Notes: generated by a model from the sequence alone, not told the origin. Positions 12,478-25,335 are shown, counted from the stretch's first letter. The stretch is DNA of 64,000 nt from Reticulitermes speratus (GCA_021186555.1 JAJKFL010000039.1:43963597-44027596), one strand, 5' to 3'. Translations and numbers: made by a program.

Positions 12478-13836
12478 AGAGTCCGTACCGCGCAGTAAAC
12501 ACACTCCGTCTCAGTTATACAAACCAGTCAGTTAATGTTGTACAGTGAAATAATCGCTGTTTGTTCTGAGATCCACACAAAACACATAAATACAGTCCGT
12601 ACCGCGCAGTAAACACACTCCGTCTCAGTTATACAAACCAGTCAGTTAATGCTGTACAGTGAAATAATCGCTGTTTATTCTGAGATCCACACAAAACACA
12701 TAAATACAGTCCGTACCGCGCAGTAAACACACTCCGTCCAGTTATACAACCAGTCAGTTAATGTGTACAGTGAAATAATGCTGTTTGTTCTGAGATCCAC
12801 ACAAAACACATAAATACAGTCCGTACCGCGCAGTAAACACACTCCTCCAGTTATACAAACCATCAGTTAATGCTGTACAGTGAAATAATCGCTGTTTGTT
12901 CTGAGATCCACACAAAACACATAAATACAGTCCGTACCGCGCAGTAAACACACTCCGTCTCAGTTATACAAACCAGTCAGTTAATGCTGTACAGTGAAAT
13001 AATCGCTGTTTGTTCTGAGATCCACACAAAACACATAAATACAGTCCGTACCGCGCAGTAAACACACTCCGTCTCAGTTATACAAACCAGTCAGTTAATG
13101 CTGTACAGTGAAATAATCGCTGTTTGTTCTGAGATCCACACAAAACACATAAATACAGTCCGTACCGCGCAGTAAACACACTCCGTCTCAGTTATACAAA
13201 CCAGTCAGTTAATGCTGTACAGTGAAATAATCGCTGTTTGTTCTGAGATCCACACAAAACACATACATATCCAGTCCGTACCGCGCAGTAAACACACTCC
13301 GTCTCAGTTATACAAACCAGTCAGTTAATGCTGTACAGTGAAATAATCGCTGTTTGTTCTGAGATCCACACAAAACACATAAATACAGTCCGTACCGCGC
13401 AGTAAACACACTCCGTCTCAGTTATACAAACCAGTCAGTTAATGCTGTACAGTGAAATAATCGCTGTTTGTTCTGAGATCCACACAAAACACATAAATAC
13501 AGTCCGTACCGCGCAGTAAACACACTCGTCTCAGTTATACAAACCAGTCAGTTAATGCTGTACAGTGAAATAATCGCTGTTTGTTCTGAGATCCACACAA
13601 AACACATAAATACAGTCCGTACCGCGCAGTAAACACACTCCGTCTCAGTTATACAAACCAGTCAGTTAATGCTGTACAGTGAAATAATAGCTGTTTGTTC
13701 TGAGATCCACACAAAACACATAAATACAGTCCGTACCGCGCAGTAAACACACTCCGTCTCAGTTATACAAACCAGTCAGTTAATGCTGTACAGTGAAATA
13801 ATCGCTGTTTGTTCTCAGATCCACACAAAACACATA
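12478..13836. repeat. 114-bp tandem array, copy 2
   Basis: About twelve copies of the 114-bp unit of the array at 5910-6940, with the variant ttaatgctgtac in most copies. Copies 3 and 4 (about 12730-12870) have several one-base losses. It exits through cactgtgtggacagaacgta, as the other two loci do. Confidence 0.97.
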
Positions 13837-14039
13837 AATACACTGTGTGGACAGAACGTAGAATTGCTGAATGTTAAAATAGTGGTACATATAGTGACCA
13901 TCTGGAAATCGGTTAACAAGCGCGCGAAGGAAGCTGGTATTTTGAGTAATAACATTTAAAATAGCACACAAATATTACCCAGAACAAAGACATTAGCTCT
14001 AAACTGCACGAATAAATTTAGATGCGCTCTGAAAAAGAC

Positions 14040-14375
14040 AGACTAACTAACTAACTAACTAACTCACACCATGGTGCATAGTCGGCATTTAGAAGCTAAG
14101 AGTTCCTCAGCTAGTCAAAAAATTTCCCACATTTTATGGAAGCTATAAGTTCATCACCTTGTACACAACAGCCCTTCATTGTCCCTATCCTTCGATTAAC
14201 ACAGCACACGACAACCCATGCTAGTTCTTTAAGATCCATTTACTATTATCCCCCATCGACAACTAGGTTTTTCAAGTGGTCCCTTTCCTTCAGGTTTCCC
14301 CAAAAAAGTCCCATACGTGCTACATGCCCCGCCCATGTCACCATCCTTAAGTTGAATGCCTTAATAACAGCCGGA
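14040..14375 (-). mobile_element. LINE 3' end, minus strand
   Basis: Starts with (actaa)-type tail gactaactaactaactaact at 14040-14061, the complement of the LINE TTAG tail. The 3' UTR and the [15 protein letters not shown] region follow in reverse complement. Confidence 0.85.
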
Positions 14376-16560
14376 GAGCAGTGCAGATCATTAAATTCCT
14401 CGTTATGCAGTCTTCTCCACTCCCCCGTTACCCCGTCCCTCTTAGCCCCAAATATCCCCCTCAGCACACTATCAGATCAGTACAGATCATTAAATTCCTC
14501 GTTATGCAGTCTTCTCCACGCCCCCGTTACCCCGTCCCTCTTAGCCCCAAATATCCCCCTCAGCACACTATTCAGATCAGTACAGATCATCAAGTTCCTC
14601 GTTATGCAGTCTTCTCCACTCCCCCGTTACCCCGTCCCTCTCAGACCCAAATATCCCCCTCAGCACACTATTCAGATCAGTACAGATCATTAAATTCCTC
14701 GTTATGCAGTCTTCTCCACTCCCCCGTTACCCCGTCCCTCTTAGCCCCAAATATCCCCCTCAGCACACTATCAGATCAGTACAGATCATTAAATTCCTCG
14801 TTATGCAGTCTTCTCCACGCCCCCGTTACCCCGTCCCTCTTAGCCCCAAATATCCCCCTCAGCACACTATTCAGATCAGTACAGATCATCAAGTTCCTCG
14901 TTATGCAGTCTTCTCCACTCCCCCGTTACCCCGTCCCTCTCAGACCCAAATATCCCCCTCAGCACACTATTCAGATCAGTACAGATCATTAAATTCCTCG
15001 TTATGCAGTCTTCTCCACTCCCCCGTTACCCCGTCCCTCTTAACCCCAAATATCCCCCTCAGCACACTATTCAGATCAGTACAGATCATTAAATTCCTCG
15101 TTATGCAGTCTTCTCCACTCCCCCGTTACCCCGTCCCTCTTAGACCCAAATATCCCCCTCAGCACACTATTCAGATCAGTACAGATCATTAAGTTCCTCG
15201 TTATGTAGTCTTCTCCACTCCCCCGTTACCCGTCCCTCTTAGACCCAAATATCCCCCTCAGCACACTATTCAGATCAGTACAGATCATTAAGTTCCTCGT
15301 TATGTAGTCTTCTCCACTCCCCCGTTACCTCGTCCCATTAGACCCAAATATCCCCCTCAGCACACTATTCAGATCAGTACAGATCATTAAGTTCCTCGTT
15401 ATGTAGTCTTCTCCACTCCCCCGTTACCCCGTCCCTCTTAGACCCAAATATCCCCCTCAGCACACTATTCAGATCAGTACAGATCATTAAGTTCCTCGTT
15501 ATGTAGTCTTCTCCACTCCCCCGTTACCTCGTCCCACTTAGACCCAAATATCCCCCTCAGCACACTATTCAGATCAGTACAGATCATTAAGTTCCTCGTT
15601 ATGCAGTCTTCTCCATTCCCCCGTTACCCCGTCCCTCTTAGACCCAAATATCCCCCTCAGCACACTATTCAGATCAGTACAGATCATTAAGTTCCTCGTT
15701 ATGTAGTCTTCTCCAGTCCCCCGTTACCCCGTCCCTCTTAGACCCAAATATCCCCCTCAGCACACTATTCAGATCAGTACAGATCATTAAGTTCCTCGTT
15801 ATGTAGTCTTCTCCACTCCCCTGTCACTCCGTCCCTCTTAGCCCCAAATATCCCCCTCAGCACACTATTCAGATCAGTACAGATCATTAAGTTCCTCGTT
15901 ATGTAGTCTTCTCCACTCCCCCGTTACCCCGTCCCTCTGAACCCCAAATATCCCCCTCAGCACACTATTCAGATCAGTACAGATCATTAAGTTCCTCGTT
16001 ATGTAGTCTTCTCCACTCCCCCGTTACCCCGTCCCTCTTAGACCCAAATATCCCCCTCAGCACACTATTCAGATCAGTACAGATCACTAAGTTCCTCGTT
16101 ATGTAGTCTTCTCCACTCCCCTGTAACCCCGTCCCTCTTATCCCCAAATATCCTCCTCAGCACACTATTCAGATCAGTACAGATCATTAAGTTCCTCGTT
16201 ATGTAGTCTTCTCCACTCCCCCGTTACCTCGTCCCACTTAGACCCAAATATCCCCTCAGCACACTATTCAGATCAGTACAGATCATTAAGTTCCTCGTTA
16301 TGTAGTCTTCTCCACTCCCCCGTTACCCCGTCCCTCTTAGACCCAAATATCCCCCTCAGCACACTATTCAGATCAGTACAGATCATTAAGTTCCTCGTTA
16401 TGTAGTCTTCTCCACTCCCCCGTTACCTCGTCCCACTTAGACCCAAATATCCCCCTCAGCACACTATTCAGATCAGTACAGATCATTAAGTTCCTCGTTA
16501 TGTAGTCTTCTCCACTCCCCCGTTACCTCGTCCCACTTAGACCCAAATATCCCCCTCAGC
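14376..16560 (-). repeat. 100-bp array, minus-strand LINE copy
   Basis: About 22 copies of the reverse complement of the 100-bp unit of 7605-11410 (cagatcagtacagatcatta, gtagtcttctccactccccc). A higher-order duplication of about 299 bp is visible: 14381-14678 is repeated at 14680-14977, including the same one-base deletion in cactatcagatc. Confidence 0.95.
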
Positions 16561-16680
16561 ACCCTACTCTCGAACACCCTCAGCCTATGTTCCTCCCTCA
16601 GTGTGACAGACCAAGTTTCACACCCATACAAAACAACAACACAATTAAATTTATGTACAATTTAATGTTAATGTCTTAGG
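16561..16680 (-). mobile_element. LINE segment upstream of the array
   Basis: Reading the minus strand, gaccaagtttcacaccca and the preceding bases encode a decayed form of the tail [20 protein letters not shown], which lies just N-terminal of the amplified segment. It closes this LINE copy. Confidence 0.75.
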
Positions 16681-16684
16681 TAAC

Positions 16685-18212
16685 AAGCAGCAACACAAAG
16701 CTCTGTACACAACATTGCAGACACTCCGTCAACACAAAAGCTCTGCACACAACGTTGCAGGCACTCCGTCAACACAAAAGCTCTCTACACAACGTTGCAG
16801 GCACTCCGTCAACACAAAAGCTCTCTACACAACGTTGCAGGCACTCCGTCAACACAAAAGCTCTCTATACAACGTTGCAGGCACTCCGTCAACACAAAAG
16901 CTCTCTACACAACGTTGCAGGCACTCCGTCAACACAAAAGCTCTCTACACAACTTTGCAGGCACTCCGTCAACACAAAAGCTCTCAACACAACGTTGCAG
17001 GCACTCCGTCAACATAAAAGCTCTCTTCACAACGTTGCAGGCACTCCGTCAACACAAAAGCTCTGTACACAAGGTTGCAGGCACTCCGTCAACACAAAAG
17101 CTCTCTACACAACGTTGCAGGCACTCCGTCAACACAAAGGCTCTGCACACAACGTTGCAGGCACTCCGTCAACACAAAAGCTCTGCACACAACGTTGCAG
17201 GCACTCCGTCAACACAAAAGCTCTGCACACAACGTTGCAGACACTCCGTCAACACAAAAGCTCTGTACACAACGTTGCAGACACTCCGTCAACACAAAAG
17301 CTCTGCACACAACGTTGCAGACACTCCGTCAACACAAAAGCTCTCTACACAACGTTGCAGGCACTCCGTCAACACAAAAGCTCTGCACACAACGTTGCAG
17401 ACACTCCGTCAACACAAAAGCTCTCTACACAACGTTGCAGGCACTCCGTCAACACAAAAGCTCTCTACACAACGTTGCAGGCACTCCGTCAACACAAAAG
17501 CTCTCAACACAACGTTGCAGGCACTCCGTCAACACAAAAGCTCTCTTCACAACGTTGCAGGCATTCCGTCAACACAAAAGCTCTGTACACAAGGTTGCAG
17601 GCACTCCGTCAACACAAAAGCTCTCTACACAACGTTGCAGGCACTCCGTCAACACAAAAGCTCTGCACACAACGTTGCAGGCACTCCGTCAACACAAAAG
17701 CTCTGTACACAACGTTGCAGGCACTCCGTCAACACAAAAGCTCTGTACACAACGTTGCAGGCACTCCGTCGACACAAAAGCTCTGTACACAACGTTGCAG
17801 GCACTCCGTCAACACAAAAGCTCTGCACACAACGTTGCAGGCACTCCGTCAACACAAAGGCTCTGCACACAACGTTGCAGGCACTCCGTCAACACAAAAG
17901 CTCTGCACACAACGTTGCAGACACTCCGTCAACACAAAAGCTCTCTACACAACGTTGCAGGCACTCCGTCAACACAAAAGCTCTGCACACAACGTTGCAA
18001 ACACTCCGTCAACACAAAAGCTCTGCACACAACGTTGCAGGCACTCCGTCAACACAAAAGCTCTGCACACAACGTTGCAGGCACTCCGTCAACACAAAAG
18101 CTCTGCACACAACGTTGCAAACACTCCGTCAACACAAAAGCTCTGCACACAACGTTGCAGGCACTCCGTCAACACAAAAGCTCTGCACACAACGTTGCAG
18201 GCACTCCTTCAA
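16685..18212. repeat. 40-bp tandem array
   Basis: About 38 copies of gcactccgtcaacacaaaag + ctctctacacaacgttgcag (40 bp). Variation is concentrated at two sites: ctctGCac/ctctGTac/ctctCTac and caGgcac/caGacac. All three forward frames stay open for hundreds of codons only because the unit lacks stops in every frame. Confidence 0.98.
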
Positions 18213-18465
18213 TTTAACCTGTTCTTAATCTCTTCATGCATGAAGTTTTATTTGCAAGTTCTGAAATTTTGACGCTGCATGACCGGGCGTCCGACGTTTC
18301 GAAGGACCGTGGTTCGTTTTGAACAGTGTAGATTTCTACACACGCAGACCCTGACGAATCTTGAGAACCATCGGACACCGTCACATGCCAGAAGAACGGA
18401 TTCTGCAATTTCGGGTCTTTAGTGTCATTCCCAAAAATTTTAATTTGTTGTATTTTTCTAAGGAC

Positions 18466-19982
18466 ACATCATTACATATTGTGTTGTTATTGTGTTCTGC
18501 TAGCGAGACATGAACGTACAGCAGTGCCATTACATATTGTGTTGTTATTGTGTTCTGCTAGCGAGACATGAACGTACAGCAGTGCCATTACATATTGTGT
18601 TGTTATTGTGTTCTGCTAGCGAGACATGAACGTACAGCAGTGCCATTACATATTGTGTTGTTATTGTGTTCTGCTAGCGAGACATGAACGTACAGCAGTG
18701 CCATTACATATTGTGTTGTGATTGTGTTCTGCTAGCGAGACATGAACGTACAGCAGTGCCATTACATATTGTGTTGTTATTGTGTTCTGCTAGCGAGACA
18801 TGAACGTACAGCAGTGCCATTACATATTGTGTTGTTATTGTGTTCTGCTAGCGAGACATGAACGTACAGCAGTGCCATTACATATTGTGTTGTTATTGTG
18901 TTCTGCTAGCGAGACATGAACGTACAGCAGTGCCATTACATATTGTGTTGTGATTGTGTTCTGCTAGCGAGACATGAACGTACAGCAGTGCCATTACATA
19001 TTGTGTTGTGATTGTGTTCTGCTAGCGAGACATGAACGTACAGCAGTGCCATTACATATTGTGTTGTGATTGTGTTCTGCTAGCGAGACATGAACGTACA
19101 GCAGTGCCATTACATATTGTGTTGTTATTGTGTTCTGCTAGCGAGACATGAACGTACAGCAGTGCCATTACATATTGTGTTGTTATTGTGTTCTGCTAGC
19201 GAGACATGAACGTACAGCAGTGCCATTACATATTGTGTTGTTATTGTGTTCTGCTAGCGAGACATGAACGTACAGCAGTGCCATTACATATTGTGTTGTT
19301 ATTGTGTTTGCTAGCGAGACATGAACGTACAGCAGTGCCATTACATATTGTGTTGTTATTGTGTTCTGCTAGCGAGACATGAACGTACAGCAGTGCCATT
19401 ACATATTGTGTTGTTATTGTGTTCTGCTAGCGAGACATGAACGTACAGCAGTGCCATTACATATTGTGTTGTTATTGTGTTTGCTAGCGAGACATGAACG
19501 TACAGCAGTGCCATTACATATTGTGTTGTTATTGTGTTCTGCTAGCGAGACATGAACGTACAGCAGTGCCATTACATATTGTGTTGTTATTGTGTTCTGC
19601 TAGCGAGACATGAACGTACAGCAGTGCCATTACATATTGTGTTGTTATTGTGTTTTGCTAGCGAGACATGAACGTACAGCAGTGCCATTACATATTGTGT
19701 TGTTATTGTGTTCTGCTAGCGAGACATGAACGTACAGCAGTGCCATTACATATTGTGTTGTTATTGTGTTCTGCTAGCGAGACATGAACGTACAGCAGTG
19801 CCATTACATATTGTGTTGTTATTGTGTTCTGCTAGCGAGACATGAACGTACAGCAGTGCCATTACATATTGTGTTGTTATTGTGTTCTGCTAGCGAGACA
19901 TGAACGTACAGCAGTGCCATTACATATTGTGTTGTTATTGTGTTCTGCTAGCGAGACATGAACGTACAGCAGTGCCATTACA
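18466..19982. repeat. 58-bp tandem array
   Basis: About 26 near-identical copies of a 58-bp unit containing gtgttgttattgtgttctgc, tagcgagacatgaacgtaca and gcagtgccattacatatt. The commonest variant is gttgTtatt/gttgGtatt-like (ttgttat versus ttgtgat). The last copy runs straight into a SINE. Confidence 0.98.
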
Positions 19983-20262
19983 GGCCTTGACAGACCCTTA
20001 GGGTTCCAGGAGGTTGAGGCTCACAGATTTATAGACAATCGACACATGAAGGTGGTAAGGTTGTCAGCCCTACGCACCGGCTGCCTTTACCCCCCAGGAA
20101 ATACTCCTGTTACTCATTTATATTAGAGGCTAAGTCGACCCCAGGGCCATAGTGCGACCGGAAGGATTATGTCAATGAAAAATTCCAATGACACCATCGG
20201 GAATCGAACCCGCAACCTTCCGGCTTGTAGCGCAGTGCCTCAACCAACTGCCCACGAACGTA
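19983..20262 (-). mobile_element. tRNA-derived SINE, family A (minus)
   Basis: On the minus strand it begins with a tRNA-like head: gcagttggttgaggcactgc (A-box region), then ggttcgattcccgatgg (B box). The body is shared with 3155-3445, including gtcgacttagcctct. The remnant head is intact enough to orient the element. Confidence 0.85.
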
Positions 20263-20423
20263 TCGTTTTCTCGTCACTTACTGCTAGTGAAAATGTAGTA
20301 CGAGAAATGTAAAGACGCTGACGGTATGGTGCTTACACGAGCACCACAGTCAGCTCAGTCCGTCTGTACACAGGTTCAGTTCACAGTTCGTATTACAGGT
20401 GTCTTGACGTGTTGTCCGGTTAC

Positions 20424-20555
20424 CTTGCTCGCTGCAGAATTGGCAGGACCCTCGTCATCGCCGTTGCCAGTAACTGTACGGGCTTCCGTAAGCGTCGCGA
20501 TGCCTTGGTACCACAGCACCAGGATTCCCAGCACCTGCACTGTCAGCAGCCTCAT
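20424..20555 (-). CDS. Candidate first coding exon with signal peptide (orphan)
   Basis: From ATG at 20555 the minus strand encodes 44 residues, beginning MRLLTVQVLGILVLWYQG and continuing into a polar stretch TEARTVTGNGDDEGPANS. The exon closes at AAG followed by gtaacc, a plausible 5' splice site, in phase 0. The hydrophobic core, the small residues before a likely cleavage site, and the local rise in GC and CpG suggest the first exon of a secreted or membrane protein. No second exon is recognisable below 20424: that side is SINE and satellite DNA to the window start. The family cannot be assigned. A chance open frame is the main alternative. Confidence 0.35.
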
Positions 20556-20904
20556 TTCGATGTGCAAAGCACTGGCCGTCTTGTCTTATCGCACTGCGCA
20601 GTTCTAACACGCAGTGGCCAGCTGTCTGTCACACACACGCCTCTGTTCTACAGATCACCGCCAGTAATTATTTCCCAAAACGGCATTGCCTGGTTGCTCC
20701 TTCTAATGGAGATTAGGTGCTTTTCTGTGAGGTAGAACGTAAGTACGCTATATATCAGACGAACTTCGCAATTCGCATGTGCAGTGCTGTACTGTAGTGA
20801 TGTCACTGTTACCACCGTTTGGCAGCCAACAACCACAGTACAGTTGCTAACGCACAGTCTGGCACCGCTGCACAGAAACGTAAATATGTCCCTGTGCATA
20901 TATG
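20556..20904. other. Unassigned segment upstream of candidate exon
   Basis: No repeat is recognised. If the exon at 20424-20555 is real, this would hold its promoter and 5' UTR. I see no convincing TATA box. Confidence 0.35.
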
Positions 20905-21290
20905 GGGAGTAGAGGCACTAGATGGTGAGTGGTCAGCTTCACTCCCCGGCCTCTTTACCCCTGGGGAAATAATTCAATTAAATTTTATTTAGCATCCATG
21001 TAGTCGGTATAGCGACTCGCTACGAGCTGGACGGTCCGGGGATCGAATGCCGGTGGGGGCGAGATTTTTCGCAGCCGTCCAGACCGGCCCTGGGGCCTAC
21101 CCAACCTCCTGTACAATGGGTACCGGGTCATTCCCGGGGGTAAAGCGGCCGGGGCGTGGCGTTGACCACCCACCCACATCTAGTGCCAGGGTTAAAGAAA
21201 GAGTAGAGCTATACCTCTACTCAACCTCTGGGCCTTCATGGCCTGTTTTAGGGTGACCTTTACCTTTACCTTTACCTTTACGTTTACCTA
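20905..21290 (+). mobile_element. tRNA-derived SINE, family B
   Basis: Contains gagctggacggtccggggat + cgaatgccgg (B-box-like) near 21026-21053, ccagaccggccctggggcct, gtaccgggtcattcccgggg, and a body ending ggccttcatggcctgtttta. A tail of tttacc repeats follows at 21255-21287. Related copies are at 39770-40075 (+), 58435-58650 (+) and 56690-56875 (-). Sequence before about 20990 looks like part of a second, oppositely oriented SINE. Confidence 0.8.
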
Positions 21291-21472
21291 CACCTTAATT
21301 GCTACAGCAGTAACTCTTGCACAAGTCAAGCTACACAAACTATACAACAAACTACACAACACAACTGTATTATATAACAACCACACAAACAATCCATATA
21401 TAACATAGATGCTCCAATAAAGACAATTTTAGCTTATTTGTTTAAGAACGCCGTAACGATTGAATGAGGGCC

Positions 21473-23605
21473 GTTGTAATAGGGTGTTGTAATAGCGTGC
21501 TGTAATAGGGTGTTGTAATAGGGTGTTGTAATAGCGTGCTGTAATAGGGTGTTGTAATAGGGTGTTGTAATAGCGTGCTGTAATAGGGTGTTGTAATAGG
21601 GTGTTGTAATAGCGTGCTGTAATAGGGTGTTGTAATAGCGTGCTGTAATAGGGTGCTGTAATAGCGTGCTGTAATAGCGTGCTGTAATAGCGTGCTGTAA
21701 TAGGGTGCTGTAATAGCGTGCTGTAATAGCGTGCTGTAATAGCGTGCTGTAATAGCGTGCTGTAATAGGGTGCTGTAATAGCGTGCTGTAATAGGGTACT
21801 GTAATAGCGTGCTGTAATAGCGTGCTGTAATAGCGTGCTGTAATAGGGTACTGTAATAGCTTGCTGTAATAGCGTGCTGTAATAGCGTGCTGTAATAGCG
21901 TGCTGTAATAGGGTACTGTAATAGCGTGCTGTAATAGCGTGCTGTAATAGCGTGCTGTAATAGGGTGCTGTAATAGCTTGCTGTAATAGGGTACTGTAAT
22001 AGCGTGCTGTAATAGGGTACTGTAACAGCGTGCTGCAATAGCGTGCTGTAATAGCGTGCTGTAATAGCGTGCTGTAATAGGGTGCTGTAATAGGGTGCTG
22101 TAATAGCGTGCTGTAATAGCGTGCTGTAATAGGGTGCTGTAATAGCGTGCTGTAATGGCGTGCTGTAATAGGGTGCTGTAATAGCGTGCTGTAATAGGGT
22201 GCTGTAATAGCGTGCTGTAATAGGGTGCTGTAATAGCGTGCTGTAATAGCGTGCTGTAATAGCGTGCTGTAATAGGGTGCTGTAATAGGGTGCTGTAATA
22301 GCGTGCTGTAATAGGGTGCTGTAATAGGGTGCTGTAATAGGGTGCTGTAAATAGCGTGCTGTAATAGCGTGCTGTAATAGCGTGCTGTAATAGGGTACTG
22401 TAATAGCGTGCTGTAATAGCGTGCTGTAATAGGGTACTGTAATAGCTTGCTGTAATAGCGTGCTGTAATAGCGTGCTGTAATAGCGTGCTGTAATAGGGT
22501 ACTGTAATAGCGTGCTCTAATAGCGTGCTGTAATAGCGTGCTGTAATAAGGTGCTGTAATAGCGTGCTGTAATAGGGTACTGTAATAGCGTGATGTAATA
22601 GGGTACTGTAATAGCTTGCTGTAATAGCGTGCTGTAATAGCGTGGTGTAATAGCGTGGTGTAATAGCGTGCTGTAATAGCGTGCTGTAATAGCGTGCTGT
22701 AATAGGTGCTGTAATAGCGTGCTGTAATAGGGTGCTGTAATAGCGTGCTGTAATAGGGTACTGTAATAGCGTGCTGTAATAGCGTGCTGTAATAGCGTGC
22801 TGTAATAGGGTGCTGTAATAGCGTGCTGTAATAGCGTGCTGTAATAGGGTGTTGTAATAGGGTGCTGTAATAGCGTGCTGTAATAGCGTGCTGTAATAGC
22901 GTGCTGTAATAGGTGCTGTAATAGCGTGCTGTAATAGGGTGCTGTAATAGGTGTGCTGTAATAGGGTGCTGTAATAGCGTGCTGTAATAGCGTGCTGTAA
23001 TATGGTGCTGTAATAGGGTGCTGTAATAGCGTGCTGTAATATCGTGCTGTAATAGCGTGCTGTAATACGGTGCTGTAATAGCGTGCTGTAATAGGGTGCT
23101 GTAATAGCGTGCTGTAATAGCGTGCTGTAATAGGGTGCTGTAATAGCGTGCTGTAATAGGGTGCTGTAATAGCGTGCTGTAATAGCGTGCTGTAATAGGG
23201 TGCTGTAATAGCGTGCTGTAATAGGGTGCTGTAATAGCGTGCTGTAATAGCGTGCTGTAATAGGGTGCTGTAATAGCGTGCTGTAATAGCGTGCTGTAAT
23301 AGCGTGCTGTAATAGCGTGCTGTAATAGGGTGCTGTAATAGCGTGCTGTAATAGGTGCTGTAATATGGTGCTGTAATAGGGTGCTGTAATAGGGTGCTGT
23401 AATAGCGTGCTGTAATAGGGTGCTGTAATAGGGTGCTGTAATAGCGTGCTGTAATAGCGTGCTGTAATAGGTTGCTGTAATAGCGTGCTGTAATAGCGTG
23501 CTGTAATAGCGTGCTGTAATAGCGTGTTGTAATAGCGTGTTGTAATAGCGTGCTGTAGTAGCGTGCTGTAATAGCGTGTTGTAATAGCGTGCTGTAATAG
23601 CGTGC
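21473..23605. repeat. 13-bp tandem array
   Basis: About 164 copies of ctgtaatagcgtg (13 bp), mixed with ctgtaatagggtg, ctgtaatagggta and ctgtaatagcttg variants. Thirteen is not a multiple of three, yet the minus strand stays open for over 700 codons in two frames because the unit has no stop there. The first ten units form a regular 39-bp block of three variants (ggg-ttg, ggg-ttg, gcg-ctg). Confidence 0.98.
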
Positions 23606-24062
23606 CAGACTGATGGCACAATATTTATAGCGGGCCTGACTAATAGGGTGCCAGACTGATGGCACAATATTTCGAGCGGGCCTGACTAATAGGGTGCCAG
23701 ACTGATGGCACAATATTTCGAGCGGGCCTGACTAATAGGGTGCCAGACTGATGGCACAATATTTCGAGCGGGCCTGACTAATAGGGTGCCAGACTGATGG
23801 CACAATATTTCGAGCGGGCCTGACTAATAGGGTGCCAGACTGATGGCACAATATTTCGAGCGGGCCTGACTAATAGGGTGCCAGACTGATGGCACAATAT
23901 TTATAGCGGGCCTGACTAATAGGGTGCCAGACTGATGGCACAATATTTCGAGCGGGCCTGACTAATAGGGTGCCAGACTGATGGCACAATTTTTCGAGCG
24001 GGCCTGGCTAATAGGGTGCCAGACTGATGGCACAATATTTCGAGCGGGCCTGACTCCGGCAC
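23606..24062. repeat. 46-bp tandem array
   Basis: About ten copies of cagactgatggcacaatatt + tcgagcgggcctgactaata + gggtgc (46 bp). The unit contains ctgactaatagggtgc, almost the 13-bp unit of the adjoining array. Confidence 0.97.
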
Positions 24063-25085
24063 GGAGCAACATGAGACTCCATTACTAATAGTGTCACTAA
24101 CGGTAAATACTCGTACCATTTGTCTGAGGATAATGGTTTCTGACTTGTTTACATGGGATTGGAAAGGAGCCGTTGTATATGCCTAGAAATGAAACTAACA
24201 CTTTGCTATGTTACACTACATACAGTAAATCACGACTGTAGTTATGCTCCCTCCTTGCAACCAATCCATACTTTGCTAGTGCCATCTGTCAACAGGGCCT
24301 GTGCCTGAAACAGCAGTCTGTCACAAGACACACAGCAAATTATAGCAATCTTCAGCAGTGGCTGTGAGCAGAGCGAAGACGATGAAGGTGGAAGCCATTA
24401 TGGCAATTCGTACTTTGATTAAAACAGGTTACAGTGAGCCCCCAAAAGTAACAACAATCGTTTTGGCGTACGTACAGTTTTCATGCAGTATCAGCTTTTA
24501 ATTTGTTGCCGTAACAAAATTAGATTTAAAAACATAACACATATAACAGTGCACGTCTGTTTGAAACACTTTTTATTACAAGTCACAGATGTATACCAAT
24601 AAAATCCAAAATATTTAGTAAATAAATAATGAGTTACAAATAATAAGCTTGTATTTCGTGTATAATATTGTATTAAATTACATAAGTACTGGCCAAAAGT
24701 GCAAGACACATAATAATTCAATTCAGTTCAGTTCTTGTTTATTAACAAGCCGAGTCAACAGCCAAGTGACCAACGACAAACATCGTAACATAAAACACAA
24801 AGGACGAAGGGCAAAAAACAGTACATACGGAAAAAATACAAACAAAATGAACAACTACTTAAATAATTCAACAACAACAACAACATAGCTAGTATAGTAG
24901 TAGTAGTAATAGTTGTTGTTGTTGTAGTAAAGCAGAGCTCCCCACTAAATGCAGAACCCCTGCAAGCGGCCACTTGTGCTACAACCTACACCACTATACT
25001 ACAAACCGCCCAGTATATCATTCTCTGATGAGAATTTGCGGGCTTTCTCTAACACTCCTAAGATGTAAAAATCGTGTGGCAATAA
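24063..25085. other. AT-rich spacer with short microsatellites
   Basis: No exon found. The only structure is a cluster of trinucleotide runs at about 24870-24930: (CAA)n, then (TAG)n, then (TTG)n. The outer runs are reverse complements and could form a hairpin. Confidence 0.55.
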
Positions 25086-25096
25086 TTTCAGGCTGT

Positions 25097-25335
25097 ACGC
25101 AGGATGTTGCAGCACCACCGTAGCGTGACTCAGTTGGTCCTGATGGACATTGTGCAGCAGGATGTTGCAGCACCACCGTAGCGTGACTCAGTTGGTCCTG
25201 ATGGACATTGTGCAGCAGGATGTTGCAGCACCACCGTAGCGTGACTCAGTTGGTCCTGATGGACATTGTGCAGCAGGATGTTGCAGCACCACCGTAGCGT
25301 GACTCAGTTGGTCCTGATGGACATTGTGCAGCAGG
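25097..25335. repeat. 58-bp tandem repeat
   Basis: Four copies of a 58-bp unit (aggatgttgcagcaccaccg, tagcgtgactcagttggtcc, tgatggacattgtgcagc). It adjoins the decayed mariner at 25336. Confidence 0.95.

Noticed and set aside
14136-15192. Frames of 160-200 codons with PRYPVPL repeats
   Set aside because: Antisense reading of the 100-bp LINE-derived array.
16715-18272. Plus-strand open frames of 380-505 codons
   Set aside because: Produced by the stop-free 40-bp unit in all three frames; no splice context or domain.
21429-23667. Minus-strand open frames of 730-741 codons
   Set aside because: They are the 13-bp satellite read through; three frames are open at once and the peptide is only the array translated.
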